DNA of 41,064 bases from Mollicutes bacterium (GTDB taxonomy: Bacteria; Bacillota_I; Bacilli_A; RFN20; CAG-826). The stretch spans positions 1 to 41,064 of the forward strand of contig JALEXS010000076.1 in assembly GCA_022780025.1 (NCBI GenBank), read 5' to 3'. Positions 8,782 to 16,582 of this stretch are shown here, in pieces. Each line of letters begins with the position of its first letter. Positions within the stretch are counted from its first letter, which is position 1. A program made the translations under genes and the position numbers. Under the pieces are notes generated by a model that saw only the letters and a list, made by a program, of their open reading frames with translations, searched no databases and was not told the origin of the DNA.

Positions 8782-10032
8782 TTAATCCTCAACTACATCG
8801 ATTCTTATAGAATCTATATTTTTAAAATCTACATCTTTTAATAAAATAGTTATCATTTCGCTTGGAACCATATACATTTTATTTAATTTTTTGAGTATCT
8901 TGTCATTATCTCTAATAACTATAGTTCCTTTATTAATTATTTTATTAATTCTAAATGAGAACGTAACTTCACTTAAATTATCATCAACATCAATAAAATT
9001 AGGAAGTAAATATACAAGATTATTACCTGCAGTTGTATTGATAGTTTTTAAAACTTTATTTTCACTATTTTTAATAAAATTACTTGCGCATTTTCCTACT
9101 TTGATTGACTCTTTAGAGACTTCATCTACAAGGTCATGGACATGTAAACTATTACCAGTGATAAACAATCCTTTTATAGAAGTTTGATAATTTTGATTAA
9201 TGCAAACACCTTTAGTATTTCTATATAATTTAACATTAATTTTCTTTAATAAATTAATAAAAGGATATAAGCCAACACTTAGTAATAATGCATCACATTT
9301 TATTATCTTTCTGGTATCTTCAATAATATTGAATTTTTCATCAACATCAGCAATTTCAATTGCTTCTAAATTATCTTTACCAATAATTTTTGTAACTGTA
9401 TTACTTAATCTTAAAGGAATATTAAAGTCATTAAGGCATTGGACAATATTTCTATTAAGACCATTACTATAAGGCATTAATTCACTAACGCCAATTACAT
9501 TAGCACCTTCTAAGCTCATTCTTCTAGCCATAATTAATCCGATGTCGCCACTACCTAAAATATAAACATTTTTTCCAACTAAAAAACCGTCTATATTTAT
9601 ATATTTCTGTGCTAATCCCGCAGTAAATACTCCGTTTGGACGATCACCAGGAATCATAATTTGTCCATAAGTTCTCTCATTACATCCTAAAGCACAAATA
9701 ATAGCTTTCGCTTTAACTTCAGTTGCTCCGTCTTCATTTACATAAGTAACAGTAAGATCATCTTTAATATTACTTACTAAAGTATTTAATAAAAATTTAA
9801 TATTTCTTTTATTAAATTCTTCAATAAATTTATAAGCATATTCTGGACCAGTTAATTCTTCTTTAAAATAATTTAAACCAAATCCATTATGAATACATTG
9901 ATTCAAAATGCCACCAAGTTCATGGCTTCTTTCTATAAGTAAAATATCATTTATTCCATTATCATAGGCACTAATAGCACTAGCTAAACCAGCACTACCA
10001 CCACCAATAATTATTAAATCTACAGTCTTCAT
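8782..10032 (-). CDS. FAD/NAD(P)-dependent oxidoreductase, GlpB-like
   Basis: 416 residues with two dinucleotide-binding folds: GGGSAG at 10-15 for FAD and GSGDIG at 160-165 for NAD(P), the Pyr_redox_2 arrangement. The LGGILNQCIHNGFGL segment (39-53), with C46, and EELTGPEYA (58-66) are characteristic of the flavoprotein encoded beside GlpA-like enzymes and DUF1667. It likely passes electrons between the GlpA-like dehydrogenase and NAD(P) or another carrier. It starts 2 bases after the stop of the preceding gene. The physiological substrate pair (glycerol 3-phosphate or another 2-hydroxyacid) cannot be read from sequence; no glpK or glpF lies in the window. Confidence 0.85.
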   Translation of the reverse strand: MKTVDLIIIGGGSAGLASAISAYDNGINDILLIERSHELGGILNQCIHNGFGLNYFKEELTGPEYAYKFIEEFNKRNIKFLLNTLVSNIKDDLTVTYVNEDGATEVKAKAIICALGCNERTYGQIMIPGDRPNGVFTAGLAQKYINIDGFLVGKNVYILGSGDIGLIMARRMSLEGANVIGVSELMPYSNGLNRNIVQCLNDFNIPLRLSNTVTKIIGKDNLEAIEIADVDEKFNIIEDTRKIIKCDALLLSVGLYPFINLLKKINVKLYRNTKGVCINQNYQTSIKGLFITGNSLHVHDLVDEVSKESIKVGKCASNFIKNSENKVLKTINTTAGNNLVYLLPNFIDVDDNLSEVTFSFRINKIINKGTIVIRDNDKILKKLNKMYMVPSEMITILLKDVDFKNIDSIRIDVVED

Positions 10033-10034
10033 CT

Positions 10035-11459
10035 TTATTTACCTTTTGCTTGATACTTTAAGATTGTAGTATCAACATCACTATATTTAATATCTTCAAT
10101 TGACAAATTTAATTCACGAGCAAGTATTTTTATTACTTCATCTTGGCAGAACGTTCCTTGACATTTTCCAAATCCAGCTCTAATACGTTTTTTTACACCT
10201 TTTACAGTTCTTGCACCGCAATTTCTATTTATTACATCAATAATAGCACCTTCGCTAACTTGTTCACATCTACAAATGATATGTCCGTATTTCTTATCTT
10301 TTTTGATAAGTTCATTTAATTCATCAACATTATTTGCTTTTAAGTGTTTTCTAATATAAGGATTAAATTCTTTATTTATTTCTAAATGTAATTTATCTTT
10401 AACATAATTTGCAACATATTCTCCAATTGCAGGACTACTTGCAAGTCCTGGTGAAGAGATACCTGCGACATTAATAAAATTCTTATTAGTTTTACTTTCT
10501 TCAATAATAAAATCATCACTATCATTATTAGCACGTACACCAGCAAATTCTCTTATAACTTCAGTTAATGGTAAATCAGGAATTAATCTTTTTGCTTCTT
10601 GTTTTATATAATCAAAACTATTTTTATCAGTTGATGTATCACATCTATCACTAGTGACACTATTTGGACCAATAAAATAATTATTTGAAGTTGTTGGAGA
10701 GAATAGGACGCCTTTACCTAATTCTGTAGGACACATAAATAAAGTGCTATGTACAAAATTTTGGTCAAAGTGATCAAATAATATATATACGCCTTTCTTT
10801 GGAGTAATTTTAAAAGCAGGTTTTTCAATGAAATTTGTTACTAAATCACTACTAGTACCAGTACAATTTATTAATACTTTTGCATCAAAAATCTCATTAT
10901 TTTTAGTAAAAACCCTGTAGAAGTCATCTATTTTTTCAATTTTTATAACTTCAGTATTTAAATTTAATTTAACTCCATTATCCATTGCGTTTTCCATAAA
11001 GCTAACACATAAATTAAATGGAGAAATAATACCTGCATCCTTACAATACAAAGCGTATTTACATTCTTTATTTAAATTTGGCTCTCTTTTATGGAGTTCA
11101 TCATAATTTAAAATTTCTGCGTTAACGTTATTTTCTTTTGCTCTTTCTAATAGACTAGTCAAGGTTTTTAAATCGAATTCAGTAAATCCAATTGTTAAAG
11201 AGCCGTTTTTCTTAAATGGAACATCTAATTCTTCAGAAATTTTAGGCATCATTTTACATCCCTTAACATTAAAATAAGCCTTTTTAGTTCCTGGTAATGG
11301 ATCATAACCACTGTGTACTATTCCACTATTTGCATTAGTAGTTTCTTCACCAACATCATTATGTCTTTCTAGCAATAAGAAATTGCCTTTATATTGAGAA
11401 AGAAATCTAGCAACAGAACATCCAATTACTCCACCACCAATTATTATTACATCGTACAT
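10035..11459 (-). CDS. GlpA-like FAD-dependent dehydrogenase with C-terminal [2Fe-2S] BFD domain
   Basis: 474 residues. The N-terminal GGGVIG (8-13) binds FAD in a DAO/GlpD fold; NANSGIVHSGYDP (42-54) and GISSPGLASSPAIGEYVA (333-350) are typical of anaerobic glycerol-3-phosphate dehydrogenase/L-2-hydroxyglutarate-oxidase-type enzymes. From about 390 there is a bacterioferritin-associated-ferredoxin-like domain with four cysteines (C396, C398, C433, C438) for a [2Fe-2S] cluster. With the next two genes it forms the usual GlpA-GlpB-DUF1667 triad. The oxidised substrate is probably glycerol 3-phosphate but a 2-hydroxy acid is possible. The binding site upstream (AAGAAG) is weak; it begins 16 bases after hypA. 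Confidence 0.87.
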   Translation of the reverse strand: MYDVIIIGGGVIGCSVARFLSQYKGNFLLLERHNDVGEETTNANSGIVHSGYDPLPGTKKAYFNVKGCKMMPKISEELDVPFKKNGSLTIGFTEFDLKTLTSLLERAKENNVNAEILNYDELHKREPNLNKECKYALYCKDAGIISPFNLCVSFMENAMDNGVKLNLNTEVIKIEKIDDFYRVFTKNNEIFDAKVLINCTGTSSDLVTNFIEKPAFKITPKKGVYILFDHFDQNFVHSTLFMCPTELGKGVLFSPTTSNNYFIGPNSVTSDRCDTSTDKNSFDYIKQEAKRLIPDLPLTEVIREFAGVRANNDSDDFIIEESKTNKNFINVAGISSPGLASSPAIGEYVANYVKDKLHLEINKEFNPYIRKHLKANNVDELNELIKKDKKYGHIICRCEQVSEGAIIDVINRNCGARTVKGVKKRIRAGFGKCQGTFCQDEVIKILARELNLSIEDIKYSDVDTTILKYQAKGK

Positions 11460-11475
11460 AATTTACTTCTTAATA

Positions 11476-11820
11476 TTAAATAACTTCAATTTCTTTAATA
11501 TTAATTTCATCTCCTTTCACTAAATAAGTATGACTACCACCACATTTTGGACATGTTTTACCATTTTTAACTGTTTCAAACTCAGTTTTACAAGTTTCAC
11601 AATAACTAAATGCTTTAATAGTCTCGATTTTTAATTTACAATTTTTCGTTAATTCATTTTTATTAGTTGCCCAATTCCAACAATCTAAAAGATATTCAGG
11701 AATTATAGTTGATACTTCACCAACCTCTATAGTCACACTATTAACATGTTCTACATTGTTTTCTAAGGCTACTTTTTTTACATCATCTAATATATAAAAA
11801 ACTATACCTAATTCATGCAT
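11476..11820 (-). CDS. hypA: Nickel metallochaperone HypA
   Basis: 114 residues, the normal HypA length. It begins with the MHE motif whose His2 is the known nickel ligand, and has the zinc site of two CxxC pairs (C74, C77, C90, C93). HypA hands nickel to HypB and to target enzymes, usually [NiFe] hydrogenase or urease. Its ATG overlaps the TAA of the upstream oxidoreductase by one base (TAATG), so translation is coupled. Finding it inside a redox operon without hydrogenase or hypCDEF is unusual; see the finding on this operon. Confidence 0.95.
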   Translation of the reverse strand: MHELGIVFYILDDVKKVALENNVEHVNSVTIEVGEVSTIIPEYLLDCWNWATNKNELTKNCKLKIETIKAFSYCETCKTEFETVKNGKTCPKCGGSHTYLVKGDEINIKEIEVI

Positions 11821-14639
11821 TAATCTTGTGCCTTACTTTTCTTTTTATTTTTTACATATTCTTTATGTTTTCTTTGTGATTCTTTCATTTCTGGCGTTTT
11901 CTTACCAAATTTAATTTTTATAGCACGTTTTGCAGCATAAGGAAGAATAACTTTAAATTTATCTTCACTTCTTACCATTCTACTTGCTTCAGGAAGATCA
12001 CGTGTTAAATGTATTGCATCAAATTCACACTTAGTAGTACAAATACCACAACCAATACATTTATTTTCATCAACGATACTAGCTCCACATTTTAAGCATC
12101 TATTTGTCTCTTTTTTGACTTCTTCTTCAGTCATGACTTTTCTAGAATCTTTAAAAGGACTTTGTTTTAAAATGTTTGGATCAATATGAACTTTCGTTCT
12201 AGGAGTTTTATCATATTGAGGAATTTCTAAATTCTCTTTATCTAAAGTAATAAAGTCTCTTCTATTTCTACCAATAGTTAAACTTGTATTAAGTTGAACG
12301 AATCTATGTAATGAAATAGCACCTTCTTTACCTTGAGCAATTGCATTAATTGCAAAGCTTGGACCTGTATAAACATCACCACCAACGAAGATATCTTCTT
12401 CGTCAGTTTGATAAGTTAATTTATCAGCAATAGGTGTATTATTTCTATTAAATTTAACTTTAGTTCCTTTTAATAATTCTTTCCATTCGATTGATTGACC
12501 TATTGAGAAGATTACATGTTTACATTCAATAGTTATTAACTCATTTTCATCATATTTAGGTGAAAATCTCTTATTTTCATCATAAACACTTATACACTTT
12601 TTAAGAACAATACCTTTTACATTATTATTTTCATCAACTAAAACTTCTTTTGGACCCCAGCCATAATTAATAGAAACATATTCTTCGGTAGCTTCTTTTA
12701 TTTCTTCATCACTAGCAGGAATTATATCTCTAGTTTCTAAAGCAAACATATTAACTTTGCCATCAGTAAGTCTTATAGATGTTCTAGAAGCATCGATAGC
12801 AACATTTCCGCCACCAATAACAACTACATCACCTTCAAGTTTTTGTACTTTTTTAGTTTGAACATCCTTTAAGAATTCAACAGCAGTAATGCATCCATTC
12901 GCGTTTTCGTTTCCAATTCCAGGAAGTCTGCCACCTTGGCAACCAATAGCAATATAAAAGCCTGTATAGCCTTCTTTTCTTAATTCTTCTATTGTTATAT
13001 CTTTACCAACTTCAACATTGAATTTAAATTCAACACCCATTTCCTTTAATACATCAACTTCAGCAAATACAACATCTTTTTCTAATTTATAAGAAGGTAT
13101 ACCATAAGTTAACATGCCACCAGGCTGTTCATTCTTTTCAAATACAGTAGGTAAATAACCTTTTTCTGCTAAATAATAAGCGCAACTTATACCAGCAGGA
13201 CCAGCACCAATAATTGCTATTTTTTGTTTCCAATGTTTTTGAACATTTGATGGAATAATTACTGGTGGAACATATCTTGTTTCTTTATTTAAGTCGAGTT
13301 CTGCAATGAATTTTTTAACTTCATCTATAGAAACTGCTTCATCTATCAAAGCTCTAGTACAAGCATCTTCACATTTTTTATTACAAATTCTTCCACATAC
13401 AGCAGGTAATGGATTATCTTTTTTAATCAATGCTAAGGCTTCTTTATATCTACCTTCATGTGCCATTTTTAAATATCCTTGAACAGCAATATGTGCAGGA
13501 CAATTAGCTTTACATGGGGCAGTACCAGTGTCGTAACAATTTATTCTATTTTTATCGCGATAATCTTCGTCCCATTTATCTTCACCCCAACTTAATGCAT
13601 CAGGGAGTTCGTGTTTAGGGTATTGAATTTCACCATTTTTAGTACATAATTTTTGGCCTAATTTAACTGCGCCAGCAGGACAATATTCAACACATTTACC
13701 ACAAGCAACACAATTTATAGGATCAACATGCGCAACATATGCACTTCTTGACATATTTGGAGTATTAAATAATTGACTAGTTCTTAAAGCATTACAAATA
13801 TTAACGTTACAATTGCAAATAGCAAAAATCTTATTTTCACCATCGATATTAGTAACTTGATGAACGAATCCATTATCTTCAGCTCGTTTTAAAACTTCTA
13901 AAACTTCTTCTTTAGTTGCATAACGACCTTTGTTGGTTTCGACACAATAATCAGCCATATCACCAACACTTATACACCATTCTTCAGGATCATCTCCACA
14001 TCCTTCTTTCAAAATAGAACGTCCATATCTACATGAGCAAAGTGAAAGTCCTAAATGTCCTTCATATTTATCTAGCCAATAAGAAATATGTTCAATATCA
14101 ATAGATTTATTTTCTGTTGAAATAGCTTTTTCAACAGGAATAACGTGCATTCCAATACCAGCACCACCAAGTGGGACCATTGGAGTCACTTTTTCAAGTG
14201 GTAAAAAAGTCATTCTTTCAAAGAATTGAGCTAATTCAGGATGTTCATCAAGTTGCTCTTTTCTCATGTTTGTAAATTCAGCACTACCTGGAACAAACAT
14301 AGGAAGAACGTATTGTTTTTCACGTTTTTCGTTTTCCCAATTATATTCTAATAGTCCAATCACGGACATTTGTTCTAATAAAGATTGTAATTTTGTATCT
14401 TCTAATTTAGTTTTCTTTTTAAGTTCCTCAAAAGTTATAGGAACTCTTACATCCATTTTAAGAGCGACATCAGCCATTTCATCAGTAACAATACAGGCTA
14501 ATCCCCAATATTCAGGATCATCAGAAGTTACTTTATGACCAATACGATCAGTAATTTTTTGTCCAAGTTTTAAGATTTTCTTTCGTGGGTTTTTATCTCC
14601 TTTAAATTTAGGAGTATAAGCATTACTCATTTCTGGCAT
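11820..14639 (-). CDS. Multi-cluster iron-sulfur FAD/NADPH oxidoreductase (GltD-type core)
   Basis: 939 cytosolic residues in several modules. An N-terminal part (about 40-110) resembles a winged-helix fold. A Cys-rich region follows (C201, C203, C214, C222, C232, C275, C277, C282), then a CxxCxxCxxxC ferredoxin site (C310, C313, C316, C320). A GltD-like N-terminal cluster domain holds C376, C380, C415, C419, C423 and C427. FAD is bound by GAGPAG (478-483) and NADPH by GGGNVA (609-614). The C-terminal ferredoxin part has C848, C851, C861, C864, C867 and C871, then a basic lysine-rich tail. It should move electrons between NAD(P)H and ferredoxin or a partner enzyme; the reaction is not known from sequence. 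It lies between hypB (3-base gap) and hypA (1-base overlap), so its job is tied to them. The binding site AGAGGA is within the end of hypB. Confidence 0.85.
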   Translation of the reverse strand: MPEMSNAYTPKFKGDKNPRKKILKLGQKITDRIGHKVTSDDPEYWGLACIVTDEMADVALKMDVRVPITFEELKKKTKLEDTKLQSLLEQMSVIGLLEYNWENEKREKQYVLPMFVPGSAEFTNMRKEQLDEHPELAQFFERMTFLPLEKVTPMVPLGGAGIGMHVIPVEKAISTENKSIDIEHISYWLDKYEGHLGLSLCSCRYGRSILKEGCGDDPEEWCISVGDMADYCVETNKGRYATKEEVLEVLKRAEDNGFVHQVTNIDGENKIFAICNCNVNICNALRTSQLFNTPNMSRSAYVAHVDPINCVACGKCVEYCPAGAVKLGQKLCTKNGEIQYPKHELPDALSWGEDKWDEDYRDKNRINCYDTGTAPCKANCPAHIAVQGYLKMAHEGRYKEALALIKKDNPLPAVCGRICNKKCEDACTRALIDEAVSIDEVKKFIAELDLNKETRYVPPVIIPSNVQKHWKQKIAIIGAGPAGISCAYYLAEKGYLPTVFEKNEQPGGMLTYGIPSYKLEKDVVFAEVDVLKEMGVEFKFNVEVGKDITIEELRKEGYTGFYIAIGCQGGRLPGIGNENANGCITAVEFLKDVQTKKVQKLEGDVVVIGGGNVAIDASRTSIRLTDGKVNMFALETRDIIPASDEEIKEATEEYVSINYGWGPKEVLVDENNNVKGIVLKKCISVYDENKRFSPKYDENELITIECKHVIFSIGQSIEWKELLKGTKVKFNRNNTPIADKLTYQTDEEDIFVGGDVYTGPSFAINAIAQGKEGAISLHRFVQLNTSLTIGRNRRDFITLDKENLEIPQYDKTPRTKVHIDPNILKQSPFKDSRKVMTEEEVKKETNRCLKCGASIVDENKCIGCGICTTKCEFDAIHLTRDLPEASRMVRSEDKFKVILPYAAKRAIKIKFGKKTPEMKESQRKHKEYVKNKKKSKAQD

Positions 14640-14642
14640 AAA

Positions 14643-15317
14643 CTATTCCTCTGTTTTAAATCTAATTATTTCATTCGCTAAATATTCAACTAATTCAGGT
14701 ACACCTTCACCTGTTTTTGCTGAAATTAAGAATATTTTTGCATTTTTATTACGCATTAAAATATTTGCTTTAGCTTTTTCTACATCAAAATCAAAATAAG
14801 GCAAAACATCAATTTTATTAATAACGACAAGGTCACAAACTTCAAACATTAAAGGATATTTTAATGGTTTATCATCACCTTCAGGAACACTTAAAATATT
14901 CATATTTTTAATACTTCCAGTATCAAATTCAGCTGGGCAAACAAGATTACCAACATTTTCTAAAATAATTAAATCGTAATTTTTATTATTTAAATTATCA
15001 ATTCCTTGTTCAGTCATTGAAGCATCAAGATGGCACATTCCTCCAGTATGTAATTGAATAGAATCAATACCACTATTAGCGATAGTTCTAGCATCTACAT
15101 CGCTATCAATATCAGCTTCCATAACAGCAATGTTAAATCTCTCTTTCAATCTTCCTAAAACATTAACAAGAGTGGTAGTTTTTCCACTTCCAGGACTTGA
15201 CATTACATTAAGTAAATAAGTTCCTCTCTCTTTAAGTTTTTTTCTTAATAAAGCAGCATGTTCATTATTATTTTTAAATACACTTTCTTTAACTTCAATA
15301 ACTCTAATTTTATCCAT
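14643..15317 (-). CDS. hypB: Nickel-inserting GTPase HypB
   Basis: A SIMIBI GTPase that works with HypA in nickel insertion. With the upstream ATG it is 228 residues; in that numbering the P-loop SSPGSGKTT is at 44-52, the metal site GGMCH supplies C99 and H100, C131 (NLVCPAEFD) completes the known G-domain metal site, NKID is 171-174 and SAKTGEG 203-209. There is no N-terminal CxxCGC nickel site or His-rich storage stretch. I place the start at Met5 (15317) because GGAG lies six bases before it, whereas the ATG at 15329 has no binding site and lies upstream of that GGAG. First gene of the operon; it ends in TAG. Confidence 0.93.
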   Translation of the reverse strand: MDKIRVIEVKESVFKNNNEHAALLRKKLKERGTYLLNVMSSPGSGKTTTLVNVLGRLKERFNIAVMEADIDSDVDARTIANSGIDSIQLHTGGMCHLDASMTEQGIDNLNNKNYDLIILENVGNLVCPAEFDTGSIKNMNILSVPEGDDKPLKYPLMFEVCDLVVINKIDVLPYFDFDVEKAKANILMRNKNAKIFLISAKTGEGVPELVEYLANEIIRFKTEE

Positions 15318-15365
15318 ATTTTTCTCCATTATGATTAATATTTTAATAAATTTTAATTAATATTT

Positions 15366-15379
15366 AAATAGCGATAACA
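15366..15379. promoter_or_regulatory. Possible cre-like site upstream of hypB
   Basis: AAATAGCGATAACA agrees with 12 of 14 positions of the CcpA cre consensus TGWNANCGNTNWCA; the right half is perfect and the leading TG is missing. It lies about 50 bases ahead of the hypB start. Weak evidence; a chance match is possible. Confidence 0.25.
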
Positions 15380-15503
15380 CTTTACTTGAATAAAAATAAT
15401 TAACTAAAAATAACAAATAATTAATTATTGTACTTTTTAGCCAAAAAAATTATTTTTCTATAAAATTTTTTCAATTATTAAGATTTTAAAATAATTTAAG
15501 AAA

Positions 15504-15529
15504 TGATATACTTTTTAATAGTGAGGTAT
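15504..15529 (+). promoter_or_regulatory. Extended -10 promoter and binding site of the hydroxyacyl-CoA dehydrogenase gene
   Basis: TGATATACT (15504-15512) is an extended -10 with TATACT; the -35 is poor (TTTTAA at 15484). GTGAGGT follows as ribosome binding site before the ATG at 15535. Confidence 0.6.
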
Positions 15530-15534
15530 TAAAA

Positions 15535-16482
15535 ATGAAATTAAATAATGTTGTTGTCGCTGGTGGTGGCGTACTTGGCAGTCAAATTGCATTCCAAGCT
15601 GCTTATTGTGGTTTTAATGTTACAATTTGGTTAAGAAGTGAAGGTAGTATTGGTAGAACCCAACCTAAGCTTGATAAATTAAAGGAAGATTACATTGCTT
15701 CTATTAAAAAGATGGCTTCTCCAGAAGGAAAAACCAAAGAAAATTGGTGCATGGGAATCGCTGATTTTGATTCTTTTAATGAAGAAGAATGTATTAAAAA
15801 AGTTGAAAATGCTTATAGCAATATAAAACTCGAATTAGATATGTCAAAAGCTTGTAAAGATGCTGATATTGTAATTGAGTCAATGGCTGAAAATGTTGAA
15901 GAAAAGAAAAATTTCTATAAAAAATTAGCACTTGTTTTACCTGAAAAAACAATCATCGTTACTAATTCATCAACTTTATTACCAAGTAAATTTGCTAAAG
16001 ATACTGGTAGACCTAATAAATTCTTATCATTACACTTTGCTAATACTATTTGGAAAAATAATATGACTGAAGTTATGTCTCAAAGTAAAACTGAGAAAAA
16101 ATATTTTGATGAAGTAATAGAATTTGCTAAAGAAATTAGAATGATTCCTCTTCCAGTTTTAAAAGAAAAATCAGGATATTTATTAAATTCAATGCTTGTC
16201 CCATTATTATTCTCTGGTATGGATTTATATGTTAATGGAATCAGTGATCCAGAAAGTATTGATAAAGCTTGGACACTTGGTACTGGTTCACCAAAAGGAC
16301 CTTTCCAAATTTTAGATACTGTTGGTTTAAAAACTGCTTATAACATTGTTATGATGTATGTAAAAATTCCTTCATTCTTAGCTCCTTATAATTTTAAAGG
16401 TATGGCTAAAATGCTTAAACAATATATCGATGAAGGAAAGCTTGGTAAATCATCCGGTGAAGGATTTTACAAGTATAAATAA
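15535..16482 (+). CDS. 3-hydroxyacyl-CoA dehydrogenase family protein
   Basis: 315 residues, normal length for the bacterial short 3-hydroxybutyryl-CoA dehydrogenase type. The N-terminal Rossmann motif GGGVLG (10-15) binds NAD. The catalytic pair is seen as H167 (LSLHFAN) and E179 (MTEV), with N218 in the SGYLLNSM motif. The usual HFFNP is replaced by HFANTIW, a variant I recognise from lactobacilli-type members. It would oxidise or reduce a 3-hydroxyacyl-CoA with NAD(H). No thiolase, crotonase or acyl-CoA dehydrogenase lies nearby, so the pathway is unclear; a different 3-hydroxy acid substrate is possible. Single gene between its own promoter and terminator. Confidence 0.87.
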   Translation: MKLNNVVVAGGGVLGSQIAFQAAYCGFNVTIWLRSEGSIGRTQPKLDKLKEDYIASIKKMASPEGKTKENWCMGIADFDSFNEEECIKKVENAYSNIKLELDMSKACKDADIVIESMAENVEEKKNFYKKLALVLPEKTIIVTNSSTLLPSKFAKDTGRPNKFLSLHFANTIWKNNMTEVMSQSKTEKKYFDEVIEFAKEIRMIPLPVLKEKSGYLLNSMLVPLLFSGMDLYVNGISDPESIDKAWTLGTGSPKGPFQILDTVGLKTAYNIVMMYVKIPSFLAPYNFKGMAKMLKQYIDEGKLGKSSGEGFYKYK

Positions 16483-16512
16483 TCGTTTAAATCTAATTTA
16501 AAACAATAAGAT

Positions 16513-16547
16513 AAAAGGCACATCTATTAAAATTAATGTGCCTTTTT
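16513..16547 (+). terminator. Bidirectional terminator between dehydrogenase and lipoprotein genes
   Basis: AAAAGGCACAT (16513-16523) pairs perfectly with ATGTGCCTTTT (16536-16546), 11 bp, with T on the plus side and T from the A run on the minus side. It serves both convergent genes. Confidence 0.88.
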
Positions 16548-16582
16548 AATTCGAAACTTTGCTTGAAAAATACCTTATTTTT

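Noticed and set aside
14266-14538. Plus-strand open frame opposite the 939-residue oxidoreductase
   Set aside because: Fully inside a conserved reading frame with cofactor motifs; no promoter, no SD.
15318-15329. Upstream ATG of hypB as translation start
   Set aside because: GGAG sits between the two ATGs, six bases before the second one, so Met5 is the better start. HypB domain motifs are unaffected.
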